NCBI GenBank assembly: GCA_903921135.1
Contig: CAIXOY010000112.1
Location: forward strand, 1-6,540
Source of the DNA: an uncultured Gammaproteobacteria bacterium
Lineage (GTDB): Bacteria > Pseudomonadota > Gammaproteobacteria > Pseudomonadales > UBA5518
DNA length: 6,540 nucleotides
Direction of reading: 5' to 3'
In this document: piece after piece, positions 1-6,130 of the stretch
Layout: each line of letters opens with the position of its first letter
How positions within the stretch are numbered: the first letter of the stretch is position 1
Notes under the pieces: model-generated
Told to the model about the DNA's origin: nothing
Databases searched by the model: none
The model's input: only the letters and a program-made list of their open reading frames with translations
Program-made: the position numbers and the translations under genes

Positions 1-1554
1 CTGGTTCCAGCGCACCTCTCCCGTGCGGATATCGAGCGCATAGAGCCCCGGCTTCGCCTCGCCCGGCCAGCGCGGGCCACCGAAGAAATCCGAAACCGGT
101 ACGAAGAGCGTCTCGCCCTCGACGCTCATGCCGAAGTGCACGCCGCCCTGGATGCCACCGCGACCGAGTTTGCGTTGCCAGAGGAGCTTGCCCGACTCGG
201 CGTCCAGCGCATGGACATCGCCTGATTTCTGCCCCGCGAGCACGATGTCGCCAGCCAGCACGGTGGCGGCGCCGAAGTCGAGGTCAGGGCCGTCCTCGGG
301 CGGGCAAGCCGCGCGGTCGGGTGTCTCGCAACCCATGTTCCAGGCATCGCCCGCAGTGGCCTGCCAGTGCCAGAGGATCTTCCCGCTGTCGATGTCCATG
401 GCGAAGATCGCGTCGCTGCGGTCATCTGCCGGGGAGGAGTAGTTCTCTCCGGTGCCCATGTAGAGGCGGCGGCGTTTCACGTCCAGCGAGGGCGTTCCCC
501 AGACCGGCGCACCCGAGGGCGCGAGGGTCTTCGTGCCATTCGGCAGCGTGCCCGACACCTCGGGCGTTTTCTCGATCACGCGCGAGAGCCAGCGGCGCGT
601 GCCGGTGGCCGCATCGTAGGCGATGACACCGCCACGGAAGGTGCAGCAGGCGTAGTCAGGATTGGCGGCCGCGGTGACCTCGAGGGAGGAGAGCGCAAAG
701 AACACACCGTCCTCGAAACGCACGGGCGAGGCCGTGATGGTGAGGCTGGGATGCTCATCCGGGCGGTCGCGCCAGCGCAATGCGCCGGTCCGCGCATCCA
801 GTGCGTAGACGTTCCCGTTCAGGTCGCCGAAGTAAAGGCCAGGCGAGGCGTTGGCATCGCCACGCTCCCAGGTGTCGAGCACCGGTCCGTTGCGCACTTC
901 CGCCGAGGCCTTGAAGCTCCAGCGGATGCAGCCGCTCAGGCGATCGAGCGCATACACGGTGCCATCGTGGCTGCCGACGTAGAGCGCGCCGCCGCCCAGC
1001 ACGGGCTGCGAGCGCGCGCGGATCGCGTCGGGGAAGGCGAAGGCCCACTTCAACTTCAGCGCCGGCACCTGGCTCTTGTCGAGACCGGCCACGGAGGCCG
1101 GGTAGAGGTGCCCGTTACCCGGATCCACGCCCCAGCCGCTCGCGTCGGGCGTGGCGTTCGCATCGAAGTTGCTTGCGCCCGTGGCGCAGGCGAGCGCGGC
1201 CGGCAAGGGCGCAGGCTCGCTGTAGGGCGTACCGGTCAGGAACTCGGCAACGGCACGGCGCTCTTCGGGCGAGAGCCCTTTGCCCTGCTCCATCATCACG
1301 CCGGACTCCAGTGCCGTCACGATGCGGTGCGGCGCCATCAGGCCCGCGATGGTGCGGTGCGGCGCACGCGCGGCCTGGCCCTCGTGGCAGCTCGCACAAT
1401 GCGCCGCGTAGACGGCCTCGCCCGAGACGGCGGGCGCGGCCGCCGCGGCGGGCTCGGCGGGTGCTGCAGGAGGCGCAGCAGGTGGAGATGCCGCTTCGCG
1501 CGAACAGGCGGCGAGCAACACGAGCGGAACCAGCAGGGCGAGACGTAAGCTCAT
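1..1554 (-). CDS. Lipoprotein cytochrome c / PQQ-type quinoprotein dehydrogenase, PVA-dehydrogenase-like (3' end missing)
   Basis: Probable periplasmic alcohol dehydrogenase that oxidises a hydroxylated substrate with PQQ and passes electrons to its own haem c. The visible 518 residues start with a lipoprotein signal (lipobox LAAC, Cys17; Ser18 at +2 favours the outer membrane by the Lol rule), then an Ala/Pro linker (about 21-43). A small cytochrome c domain follows (CASCH, 53-57; Met87 or Met88 candidate axial ligand; SPEERRAVAEFL). Propeller blades fill the rest, with recurring motifs such as GTVYALD, GNVYALDARTG, AMDIDSGKILW and VHALDAESGKLLW. A vicinal Cys303-Cys304 pair (ACCTFRG) recalls the disulfide near PQQ in quinoprotein alcohol dehydrogenases. 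Haem domain before propeller is the order of cytochrome-type polyvinyl-alcohol dehydrogenases. The family usually exceeds 600 residues (from memory), so about 100 are probably outside the window. ATG at 1554 is preferred because GGAG at 1562-1565 lies 7 nt away; an in-frame ATG at 1560 is the alternative. Substrate unknown. Confidence 0.88.
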   Translation of the reverse strand, partial: MSLRLALLVPLVLLAACSREAASPPAAPPAAPAEPAAAAAPAVSGEAVYAAHCASCHEGQAARAPHRTIAGLMAPHRIVTALESGVMMEQGKGLSPEERRAVAEFLTGTPYSEPAPLPAALACATGASNFDANATPDASGWGVDPGNGHLYPASVAGLDKSQVPALKLKWAFAFPDAIRARSQPVLGGGALYVGSHDGTVYALDRLSGCIRWSFKASAEVRNGPVLDTWERGDANASPGLYFGDLNGNVYALDARTGALRWRDRPDEHPSLTITASPVRFEDGVFFALSSLEVTAAANPDYACCTFRGGVIAYDAATGTRRWLSRVIEKTPEVSGTLPNGTKTLAPSGAPVWGTPSLDVKRRRLYMGTGENYSSPADDRSDAIFAMDIDSGKILWHWQATAGDAWNMGCETPDRAACPPEDGPDLDFGAATVLAGDIVLAGQKSGDVHALDAESGKLLWQRKLGRGGIQGGVHFGMSVEGETLFVPVSDFFGGPRWPGEAKPGLYALDIRTGEVRWNQ

Positions 1555-1577
1555 CGGCATTCTCCCTCGGGGATTTC

Positions 1578-2408
1578 TCAGAGGCCCGTGCGGCCTGCCT
1601 CGCGGATCATCGGTGCGTACTCGGCGAAATTCGGTCCGGTCGCCGTGGCGCCCACCGTGATGCCGGCATCCGTGGTGAGCGTGTGCCCGTTGGTGTAACC
1701 CGACTCGTCGCTCGCCAGCCAGAGCGCGGCATTGGCCACGTCCTCTGCAAGGCCGGGGCGGTCGCGGATCGGCGAGGCGGCGGCCAGGATCCGCTTGGCC
1801 TCTTCGATGTTCGAGGGATCGCCCGTCAGCACGCTCGCCACCATCGGCGTGGCCATGGAGGCGGCAGCGATGGAGTTCACGCGGATGCCGAAGCGGCAGA
1901 GCTCTGCGCCCACGTTCTTGGTGAGGCCCACCACCGCGTGCTTGGCGGCAGCATAGGCGTGGGGGCCGAGGCCACCCATCAATCCAGCGGTGCTGGCCAT
2001 GCTGATGATGCTGCCGGTGCCGCGGGGCTTCATCACGCGCGCGGCGTGCTTCATGCCGTAGAAAACGCCGTTCAGCAGGATGTCGATGGTGAGGTTCCAC
2101 TCCGGGCCGGGGGTGGTGTCGATGGGCCCGACCGCGCCGACGATGCCGGCGTTGTTGAACATGATGTCGAGTTGCCCGAAATGGCTGACGGCCAGATCGA
2201 CCAGTGCCGCCACCTGCTCTTCCTTGGTGACGTCGCAGACCGCGAAGGCGGCCTTGTCGCCGAACTGCGCCGCGAAGGCCTCACCGGGGCCGCGCTGGAT
2301 GTCGCCTATGACGACCCGCGCGCCCTCCTGGATGAAGCGGCTCACCGAGGCCGCACCGATGCCACTGGCACCACCCGTAATCACTGCCACTTTGCCTTGC
2401 AGACGCAT
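1578..2408 (-). CDS. Classical SDR-family NAD(P)-dependent oxidoreductase
   Basis: Cytoplasmic short-chain dehydrogenase/reductase of 276 residues, a little longer than the usual 250, interconverting an alcohol and a ketone. The Rossmann cofactor motif TGGASGIG is at 11-18. Asp36 ends the second strand (VVIGDI), which in this family favours NAD(H) over NADP(H). NNAG is at 85-88, and the catalytic tetrad is complete: Asn113, Ser139, Tyr152, Lys156 (YAAAK). The segment after VNSI, normally a PG turn, reads AAASMATPM, a mild departure. A C-terminal extension of about 25 residues (ATATGPNFAEYAPMIREAG) follows the usual TDAG end and may shape the substrate pocket. A strong AAGGAG ribosome site 8 nt upstream fixes the start. 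It lies 23 nt upstream of the quinoprotein gene on the same strand, so both are probably co-transcribed. Family sure; substrate unknown. Similar sequences include hydroxysteroid and cyclic-alcohol dehydrogenases. Confidence 0.95.
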   Translation of the reverse strand: MRLQGKVAVITGGASGIGAASVSRFIQEGARVVIGDIQRGPGEAFAAQFGDKAAFAVCDVTKEEQVAALVDLAVSHFGQLDIMFNNAGIVGAVGPIDTTPGPEWNLTIDILLNGVFYGMKHAARVMKPRGTGSIISMASTAGLMGGLGPHAYAAAKHAVVGLTKNVGAELCRFGIRVNSIAAASMATPMVASVLTGDPSNIEEAKRILAAASPIRDRPGLAEDVANAALWLASDESGYTNGHTLTTDAGITVGATATGPNFAEYAPMIREAGRTGL

Positions 2409-2440
2409 GCCGGAATCTCCTTGGAGTTATGCGGGGCGGG

Positions 2441-2446
2441 ATCATA
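2441..2446 (-). promoter_or_regulatory. Candidate -10 box for the SDR / quinoprotein operon
   Basis: Read on the minus strand, TATGAT matches the sigma-70 -10 consensus at five of six bases. It would give a short leader of about 25-30 nt ahead of the SDR start, with the AAGGAG ribosome site inside it. No convincing -35 hexamer lies 16-18 nt upstream, so this is weak or activator-dependent at best. Confidence 0.3.
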
Positions 2447-2493
2447 GGCCGGCTCGTTATGAGCGCGCCAGCACCCTTGAGGGGGCAGCTTGT

Positions 2494-2525
2494 GATGCGC
2501 CGGCGCTCTGGCCAAGATGCGCCGG
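2494..2525. promoter_or_regulatory. 10-bp direct repeat pair in divergent control region, candidate operator
   Basis: GATGCGCCGG occurs perfectly at 2494-2503 and again at 2516-2525, 22 nt start to start, about two turns of the helix, so both copies face the same side of the DNA. The first copy overlaps a 10-bp palindrome GCGCCGGCGC (2497-2506). The pair lies in the 136-nt gap between the divergent SDR and NTF2-fold genes, 20-50 nt upstream of the plus-strand start. This is where a shared regulator could bind, but GC-rich short repeats can arise by chance and no regulator gene is in view. Confidence 0.3.
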
Positions 2526-2544
2526 TCAACCCGGGAGCACGGCC

Positions 2545-2949
2545 ATGCAAAACGATCTTGAGGCCAACGAAAGCCTGGTGCGCGGCTTCCTTGCCGCAGC
2601 CGCGGCGGGCGACGCCGAGACCATGGCCAGGCTCGCCGCACCCGACATCACCGTGATCGAGGCCGCCTCCCTGCCCTTCGCCGGCAGGCATGTAGGTCTG
2701 GAGGCCTTCCGGGCACCGGTGCGCCGGGTCTTCGGCGCGCTGGAGGCCACGGCACTCTCGGTGGAGCAGTTCATCCCGGGCGAGGGCTGCGTGGTGGTGC
2801 TGGCGACACTGCGAGGGCGCTCACGCCGGGACGGCAGCGAGGTGGAGATGCCGATTGCAGAGGTGTGGCGCATCGAAGGCGGCCTGATCCGGGAGATCAG
2901 GCCCTATTACTTCGACACCGCGCTGATGCGCGAGGCCATCCTCCCGTAG
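2545..2949 (+). CDS. NTF2/SnoaL-like fold small protein (first copy)
   Basis: Cytoplasmic protein of 134 residues, the usual size of the one-domain cone-shaped NTF2 fold (SnoaL, ketosteroid-isomerase and limonene-epoxide-hydrolase relatives). Visible family features are an N-terminal helix (NESLVRGFLAAAAAGDAETM, 8-27), the APDITVIEAASLPFAGRHVG turn-strand region (32-51), and the closing strands AEVWRIEGGLIREIRPYYFD (105-124). The start at 2545 follows GGGAG by 7 nt; the open frame runs further upstream, but into the control region and the SDR gene. Homologues act as isomerases, dehydratases, hydrolases or non-enzymatic binding proteins, and no catalytic set can be named here. It is divergent from the SDR operon and convergent with the M24 gene. 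Its TAG stop is part of the GTAG head of a REP element, so the C-terminus (EAILP) may have been set by that repeat. Function unassigned. Confidence 0.85.
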   Translation: MQNDLEANESLVRGFLAAAAAGDAETMARLAAPDITVIEAASLPFAGRHVGLEAFRAPVRRVFGALEATALSVEQFIPGEGCVVVLATLRGRSRRDGSEVEMPIAEVWRIEGGLIREIRPYYFDTALMREAILP

Positions 2950-2969
2950 GAGCGGGCCACGCCCGCGAC
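2946..2969 (+). repeat. REP element (GTAG head plus hairpin) between convergent genes
   Basis: A GTAG tetranucleotide (2946-2949) is followed by a perfect 6-bp stem, GCGGGC (2952-2957) and GCCCGC (2961-2966), with the three-base loop CAC. This head-plus-hairpin layout matches REP sequences headed by GTAG/GTGG that are mobilised by RAYT (TnpA-REP) transposases and are common in Pseudomonas- and Xanthomonas-like bacteria. It sits in the 41-nt space between convergent genes, the usual REP location, and overlaps the stop codon of the plus-strand gene. A weaker inverted repeat, CCCG (2969-2972) with CGGG (2979-2982), follows. The hairpin could stabilise mRNA 3' ends, but no T-run follows to make it a classical terminator. 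Only one copy is seen here. Confidence 0.7.
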
Positions 2970-2990
2970 CCGGAAGCGCGGGGGTGCGGC

Positions 2991-4232
2991 TCAGCCCGCC
3001 TGGAACAGCCGGTGCGGCATCGTATGCAGGCACTCGGCGCCGTTCTTGCCGATCAAATAGGTGCTTTCGAGGTGGTACGGCGACACGCTGTGGCCGAAGT
3101 AGAGGTACTCGAAATTGATCACCGTGTTCTCTTCGAGTTCCCAATCCTTCACCCGACCGAAAGCGGGATACCCCGAGGGCATCTCGATGATGTCGAGGCC
3201 GATCGAGTGGATGAACACCAGCGTTTTCTTCGGCGTGGGGATGTCCATCGCGTAGGCGATGCGGCTGATCTCCTGCCACGCCTGATGGGTGGTGATGCCG
3301 GCCCGCAGGCACTTCTCGGCCTCGATGTGCGTCTCGGAGACCGTGCGGCAGATGCGCGCGTACTCGGCCGAGGGCTCGCCCACATGTGCCGTGCGGGACA
3401 TGTCGAAGGCGTAGTTCCCGTACTCGCCCCAGCTCTCGAAAATGATCGTCTGGCCCTCGCGCACGGTCCAGGAGCTGTCGGCAAACATGAGGTCAGGAAA
3501 ATAGACCCCGTTGTACTCGGCGCCGAACTGCAGCGCCTTGCGTGCCGCGAGCAGATTCGCACCCCGTGACTGCGCGTACTCGCGGAAGCGGCCGGCCACA
3601 TCGCGCCACACCGTGCCCGGCGTGATCAGCGGGAGGATCTCGCGGAGCCCGTCCTCGTTGATCGAAGCGCCTGTGCGCAGCAGGGCGATCTCCTCGGGGG
3701 TCTTCACCTTGCGGATGTCTAGCCAGGCATCGTGTGCATCGCTCCAGTGCAGGCCGGTCAGCTCGCGCGAGACGTGCGTCGCCAGCCGCAGATCGTCGAA
3801 ACCCACGCGGGCAGAGCCAAGCCCCAGCGCCCGCAGCGCTTCCACCACACCGGCCACCAGGTTCGGCGCCAACTCGCCCACCACCTTCTCTCCATAGAGC
3901 TTCTCTACATCCGCCTGCAGCGGATCGAGCCGCACCGGTTCGGGGATCTGCGCGAGCAGGGAGGTGTTCAGGAACTCGGTGACGCGGACCTGCGGCATCC
4001 AGGTGGGCGTCTCGAGCAGGTTGCCGATGGCGAACTCGGGCACGATCAGGGTGGCGCGCTGCAGGGCGTCGCGCGGAATGATGACGGCGGCCAGTGCCTC
4101 CTGGCTGCCCCACTCGAAGTTCCGCGTCCAGAAGCCGCTGGCGTAGTGGACGTTCCGGGCGACGCCGGCAACAAGGGCATCGAGCCCGAGCGCATCCATC
4201 TTCGCGAGCGCACGATCGAGATTGAACAGCAT
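2991..4232 (-). CDS. M24-family (pita-bread fold) metallopeptidase-like protein, divergent metal site
   Basis: Protein of 413 residues with the two-domain layout of creatinase / Xaa-Pro aminopeptidase: a creatinase-type N-terminal domain (about 1-170, including ALGLDALVAGVARNVHYASGF), the junction DIRKVKTPEEIALLR (172-186), then the C-terminal catalytic fold. Aligned to classical M24 motifs, the first metal-binding Asp is Glu266 (FESWGEYGNYAFD), while Asp277, His342 (IHSIGLD), Glu375 (VINFEY) and Glu389 (HLESTYLIG) are kept. The second His of the usual GLxxH stretch is Ile349 (GLDIIEMP). M24 also contains non-peptidases such as creatinase, ectoine hydrolase DoeA and DMSP lyase DddP, so a peptidase role is not assured; it may act on a small catabolic intermediate. 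No signal peptide, so cytoplasmic. The start at 4232 follows GAGG by 8 nt; a GTG at 4277 is less likely. It lies 72 nt after the CoA ligase gene, probably in one operon. A possible weak internal promoter starts at TTGACC (4286-4291 on the complement). Confidence 0.9.
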   Translation of the reverse strand: MLFNLDRALAKMDALGLDALVAGVARNVHYASGFWTRNFEWGSQEALAAVIIPRDALQRATLIVPEFAIGNLLETPTWMPQVRVTEFLNTSLLAQIPEPVRLDPLQADVEKLYGEKVVGELAPNLVAGVVEALRALGLGSARVGFDDLRLATHVSRELTGLHWSDAHDAWLDIRKVKTPEEIALLRTGASINEDGLREILPLITPGTVWRDVAGRFREYAQSRGANLLAARKALQFGAEYNGVYFPDLMFADSSWTVREGQTIIFESWGEYGNYAFDMSRTAHVGEPSAEYARICRTVSETHIEAEKCLRAGITTHQAWQEISRIAYAMDIPTPKKTLVFIHSIGLDIIEMPSGYPAFGRVKDWELEENTVINFEYLYFGHSVSPYHLESTYLIGKNGAECLHTMPHRLFQAG

Positions 4233-4253
4233 GGAAAAAGCCTCTGTGAGGGG

Positions 4254-4269
4254 CGAGGCGCCATCCTCG
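4254..4269. repeat. Small inverted repeat in ligase-M24 intergenic gap
   Basis: CGAGG (4254-4258) and CCTCG (4265-4269) form a 5-bp stem around a 6-nt loop, just before the M24 ribosome site in the 72-nt gap. It may modulate translation or mRNA processing within the operon. The stem is short and of the kind GC-rich DNA produces by chance. Confidence 0.2.
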
Positions 4270-4304
4270 GCGCGCACCCTGGGGTGGTCAATACATCGGA
4301 GAGC

Positions 4305-5954
4305 TCAACGGGGCTCCGGGGTTGCGGCGGCAGCAAGTTCGGTCTCGAGCGTTTTCCTCAGACTGAACTTCTGGATCTTGCTGGTCGACATCGGCCAGGC
4401 CGTGACGAAGCGCACGTGGCGCGGCACCTTGAAGCTCGCGATCTTGCCCCGGCACCAGCCGATCAGCTCTTCTTCGGTGGCGCTGGTGCCCGGCACGCGC
4501 TCGATGAACGCCGCAGGCACCTCGACAAGGCGCGCATCCGCCACGCCCACCACCTGCGCGAGCTTCACGCCCGGGTGCTGCTGCAGCAGCGATTCGATTT
4601 CAGCCGCTGCGACGTTCTCGCCACCCACCTTCATCATGTCTTTGAGACGGCTGTGGAACATGATCGTGCCGTGCTCGTCGAGCGAGCCGACATCGCCCGT
4701 GTGCAGCCAGCCATCACGCAGCGTTTGCGCGGTTTTTTCCGGGTCGCGGTAATAGCCTTTCATCAGGTTCGGGCCGCGCACAACCACTTCGCCATGCTGG
4801 CCAGCAGGCAGTTCGAGGCCGGTCTCGGGGTCGAGGATCCGCACCTCCTGTCCGGGCATGGGCGATCCGAGGCGGCTGATGCGCAAGGCCTCCGGCGAGT
4901 CGAGCGGCGAGGTGCTCACCGTGCCGCAGGCCTCGCTCATGCCGTAGGTACCCACCTGCACGCAGTCGGGCATCGCCTGTTTCAGCCGTGCCGCAAAGCC
5001 CGGCGGCTGCATGGCGAGGTTGCTGTTCATCACCCGCACGGCGCGCAGATCGGTGGCCGCAAAATCCGGGTGATCCAGCAGGTCGGAAATGATCGTCACG
5101 AAGCAGGGATAGGCGACGGTGACGCCGCCCGCATGCAACTGCCTCAGCGCCACGCCGGCGTCGAAATAGCCGAGCGTCACATAGGCCGCGCCCACGTCCA
5201 GACAGGCACAGATCGGGAGCGTGGCGGCGATGTGGAACATCGGCAGCGGAGACCAGAACCGGTCTTCCGCACCCATCCGGTAGGACTGCGCAAGCGCTCG
5301 CCCGTTGCCGATGATGGCGCTGCCACTCAGCAGGCAGCCCTTGGGCCTGGATGTGGTGCCCGAGGTGTAGAGGATGAGGGCCGTGTCATCGTCGCCAACG
5401 GCCTCGATGCGGCTCGCGATGGCAGACTCCTCGACCTGCGCGGCTGCAGTGGCAATGTCGGCTTCGCTGGTCAGCGCGGCCACCGCGCCGGCACCGAGCA
5501 CCAGCACATTGCGCAGCCGCGGCGTGTCTTCCAGCGCCAGCGCGCGGGCATCGGTGCAGCTCGCGAGGCCGGGCAGCCCTTCCAGCAGACGTTGAACGAA
5601 ATTGAGCCCTTCGGTGACCTGTCCGGTGGTCACGATGGTCACCAGATCGGCATTGCCCGCGAGATAGGCGATTTCCTCTCCGCGGTAGCGGGCGTTGATC
5701 GGCACCACCACAGCACCGGCGTAGGCAATGCCGAACATGACCTCGAGAAACTCGGGGCTGGTGCCCAGCAGCACCCCCACGTGCTCGCCGGGCTGCACAC
5801 CCAGCGCGAGGAACTGCTTTGCTCGCAGCATGGCCCGTGCATGCAGCCCGCCGAAGCTCTCGCTGTAGTCCGGGAACACCACCGCCTCGCGCTCGGGCCA
5901 GATCCCGGCTGCGCGCCGCAGCAGACGACCGAACGCATTCATCTTCTCTTGCAC
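4305..5954 (-). CDS. AMP-forming acyl-CoA synthetase / ligase
   Basis: Activates a carboxylic acid with ATP to an acyl-adenylate and then to its CoA thioester, in the cytoplasm. The protein is 549 residues from the GTG start, normal for the ANL superfamily. Numbered from the ATG at 5942: phosphate-binding loop YTSGTTSRPKG (192-202), SPLPMFHIAAT (231-241), YGMSEACG (333-340), WLHTGD with Asp417, hinge SRLKDMMKVGGEN (431-443), and C-terminal MSTSKIQKF with catalytic Lys522. The residue before that lysine is Ser where Gly is usual (GK), a mild departure. GTG at 5954 is chosen because GGAGG at 5960-5964 lies 5 nt away; the ATG at 5942 has only a weak purine stretch and is the fallback (545 residues). 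The substrate cannot be read, though the overall look (ERP.REAVVF start, LMKGYYRDPEKT) fits ligases for medium, long or cyclic acids. First gene of a likely operon with the M24 protein; divergent from a SnoaL-like gene. Confidence 0.95.
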   Translation of the reverse strand: MQEKMNAFGRLLRRAAGIWPEREAVVFPDYSESFGGLHARAMLRAKQFLALGVQPGEHVGVLLGTSPEFLEVMFGIAYAGAVVVPINARYRGEEIAYLAGNADLVTIVTTGQVTEGLNFVQRLLEGLPGLASCTDARALALEDTPRLRNVLVLGAGAVAALTSEADIATAAAQVEESAIASRIEAVGDDDTALILYTSGTTSRPKGCLLSGSAIIGNGRALAQSYRMGAEDRFWSPLPMFHIAATLPICACLDVGAAYVTLGYFDAGVALRQLHAGGVTVAYPCFVTIISDLLDHPDFAATDLRAVRVMNSNLAMQPPGFAARLKQAMPDCVQVGTYGMSEACGTVSTSPLDSPEALRISRLGSPMPGQEVRILDPETGLELPAGQHGEVVVRGPNLMKGYYRDPEKTAQTLRDGWLHTGDVGSLDEHGTIMFHSRLKDMMKVGGENVAAAEIESLLQQHPGVKLAQVVGVADARLVEVPAAFIERVPGTSATEEELIGWCRGKIASFKVPRHVRFVTAWPMSTSKIQKFSLRKTLETELAAAATPEPR

Positions 5955-5959
5955 AACAT

Positions 5960-5964
5960 CCTCC
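5960..5964 (-). promoter_or_regulatory. Shine-Dalgarno GGAGG deciding the ligase start
   Basis: On the minus strand GGAGG ends 5 nt before GTG at 5954 and 17 nt before ATG at 5942. The first spacing is functional and the second is too long, so the GTG is the better-supported start. An out-of-frame ATG at 5959 abuts the site and would encode only six codons. Confidence 0.5.
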
Positions 5965-6058
5965 CGCACATGAGCCGACCCGCAAAACGGGGCACAGCCT
6001 GCTCCACTCGCTCCGGATCGTCCAGAGCCCGGTGCAGACGCTCGGGCAGTCCGGGCCG

Positions 6059-6064
6059 TATGCT
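6059..6064 (+). promoter_or_regulatory. Weak candidate -10 box for the second SnoaL-like gene
   Basis: TATGCT matches four of six positions of the -10 consensus, about 67 nt before the GTG start at 6131. No recognisable -35 hexamer is upstream. If real, the hairpin at 6078-6098 would fall just after the transcription start, an operator-like position. Confidence 0.15.
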
Positions 6065-6077
6065 CCGGGTGCTTACG

Positions 6078-6098
6078 CTGGCGGGCACAGGCCGCCAG
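6078..6098. promoter_or_regulatory. Perfect 7-bp inverted repeat in divergent control region
   Basis: CTGGCGG (6078-6084) and CCGCCAG (6092-6098) are perfect inverted copies around the 7-nt spacer GCACAGG. The centre-to-centre distance is 14 bp. The site lies in the 176-nt gap between the divergent ligase and SnoaL-like genes, 32 nt before the plus-strand start. It could be an operator for a dimeric regulator or an mRNA leader hairpin. No T-run follows, so it is not a classical terminator. No regulator gene is in view to assign it. Confidence 0.35.
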
Positions 6099-6130
6099 AT
6101 CCCACAGACCCCGGAACAACAGGACACGCC

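Noticed and set aside
367..1548. A 393-codon plus-strand frame opposite the quinoprotein gene
   Set aside because: It is a shadow of a gene with a lipobox, a haem motif and propeller repeats; the antisense product is Arg/Gly/Ala-rich and shows no family.
1173..2447. A 424-codon plus-strand frame opposite the SDR and the start of the quinoprotein gene
   Set aside because: It spans two real minus-strand genes and their gap, has low-complexity Arg-rich composition, and has no recognisable motif.
2080..2544. Upstream extension of the first NTF2-fold gene into the SDR gene
   Set aside because: The frame is open, but the family fold begins after 2545, which has a good ribosome site; the upstream part is antisense to the SDR coding region.
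2946..2990. Rho-independent terminator between the convergent genes
   Set aside because: The GC-rich hairpin has no T-run on either strand, and the GTAG head fits a REP element better.
5979..5991. Short inverted repeat CCCG-CAAAA-CGGG upstream of the ligase
   Set aside because: Only four base pairs, which is expected by chance in GC-rich DNA.
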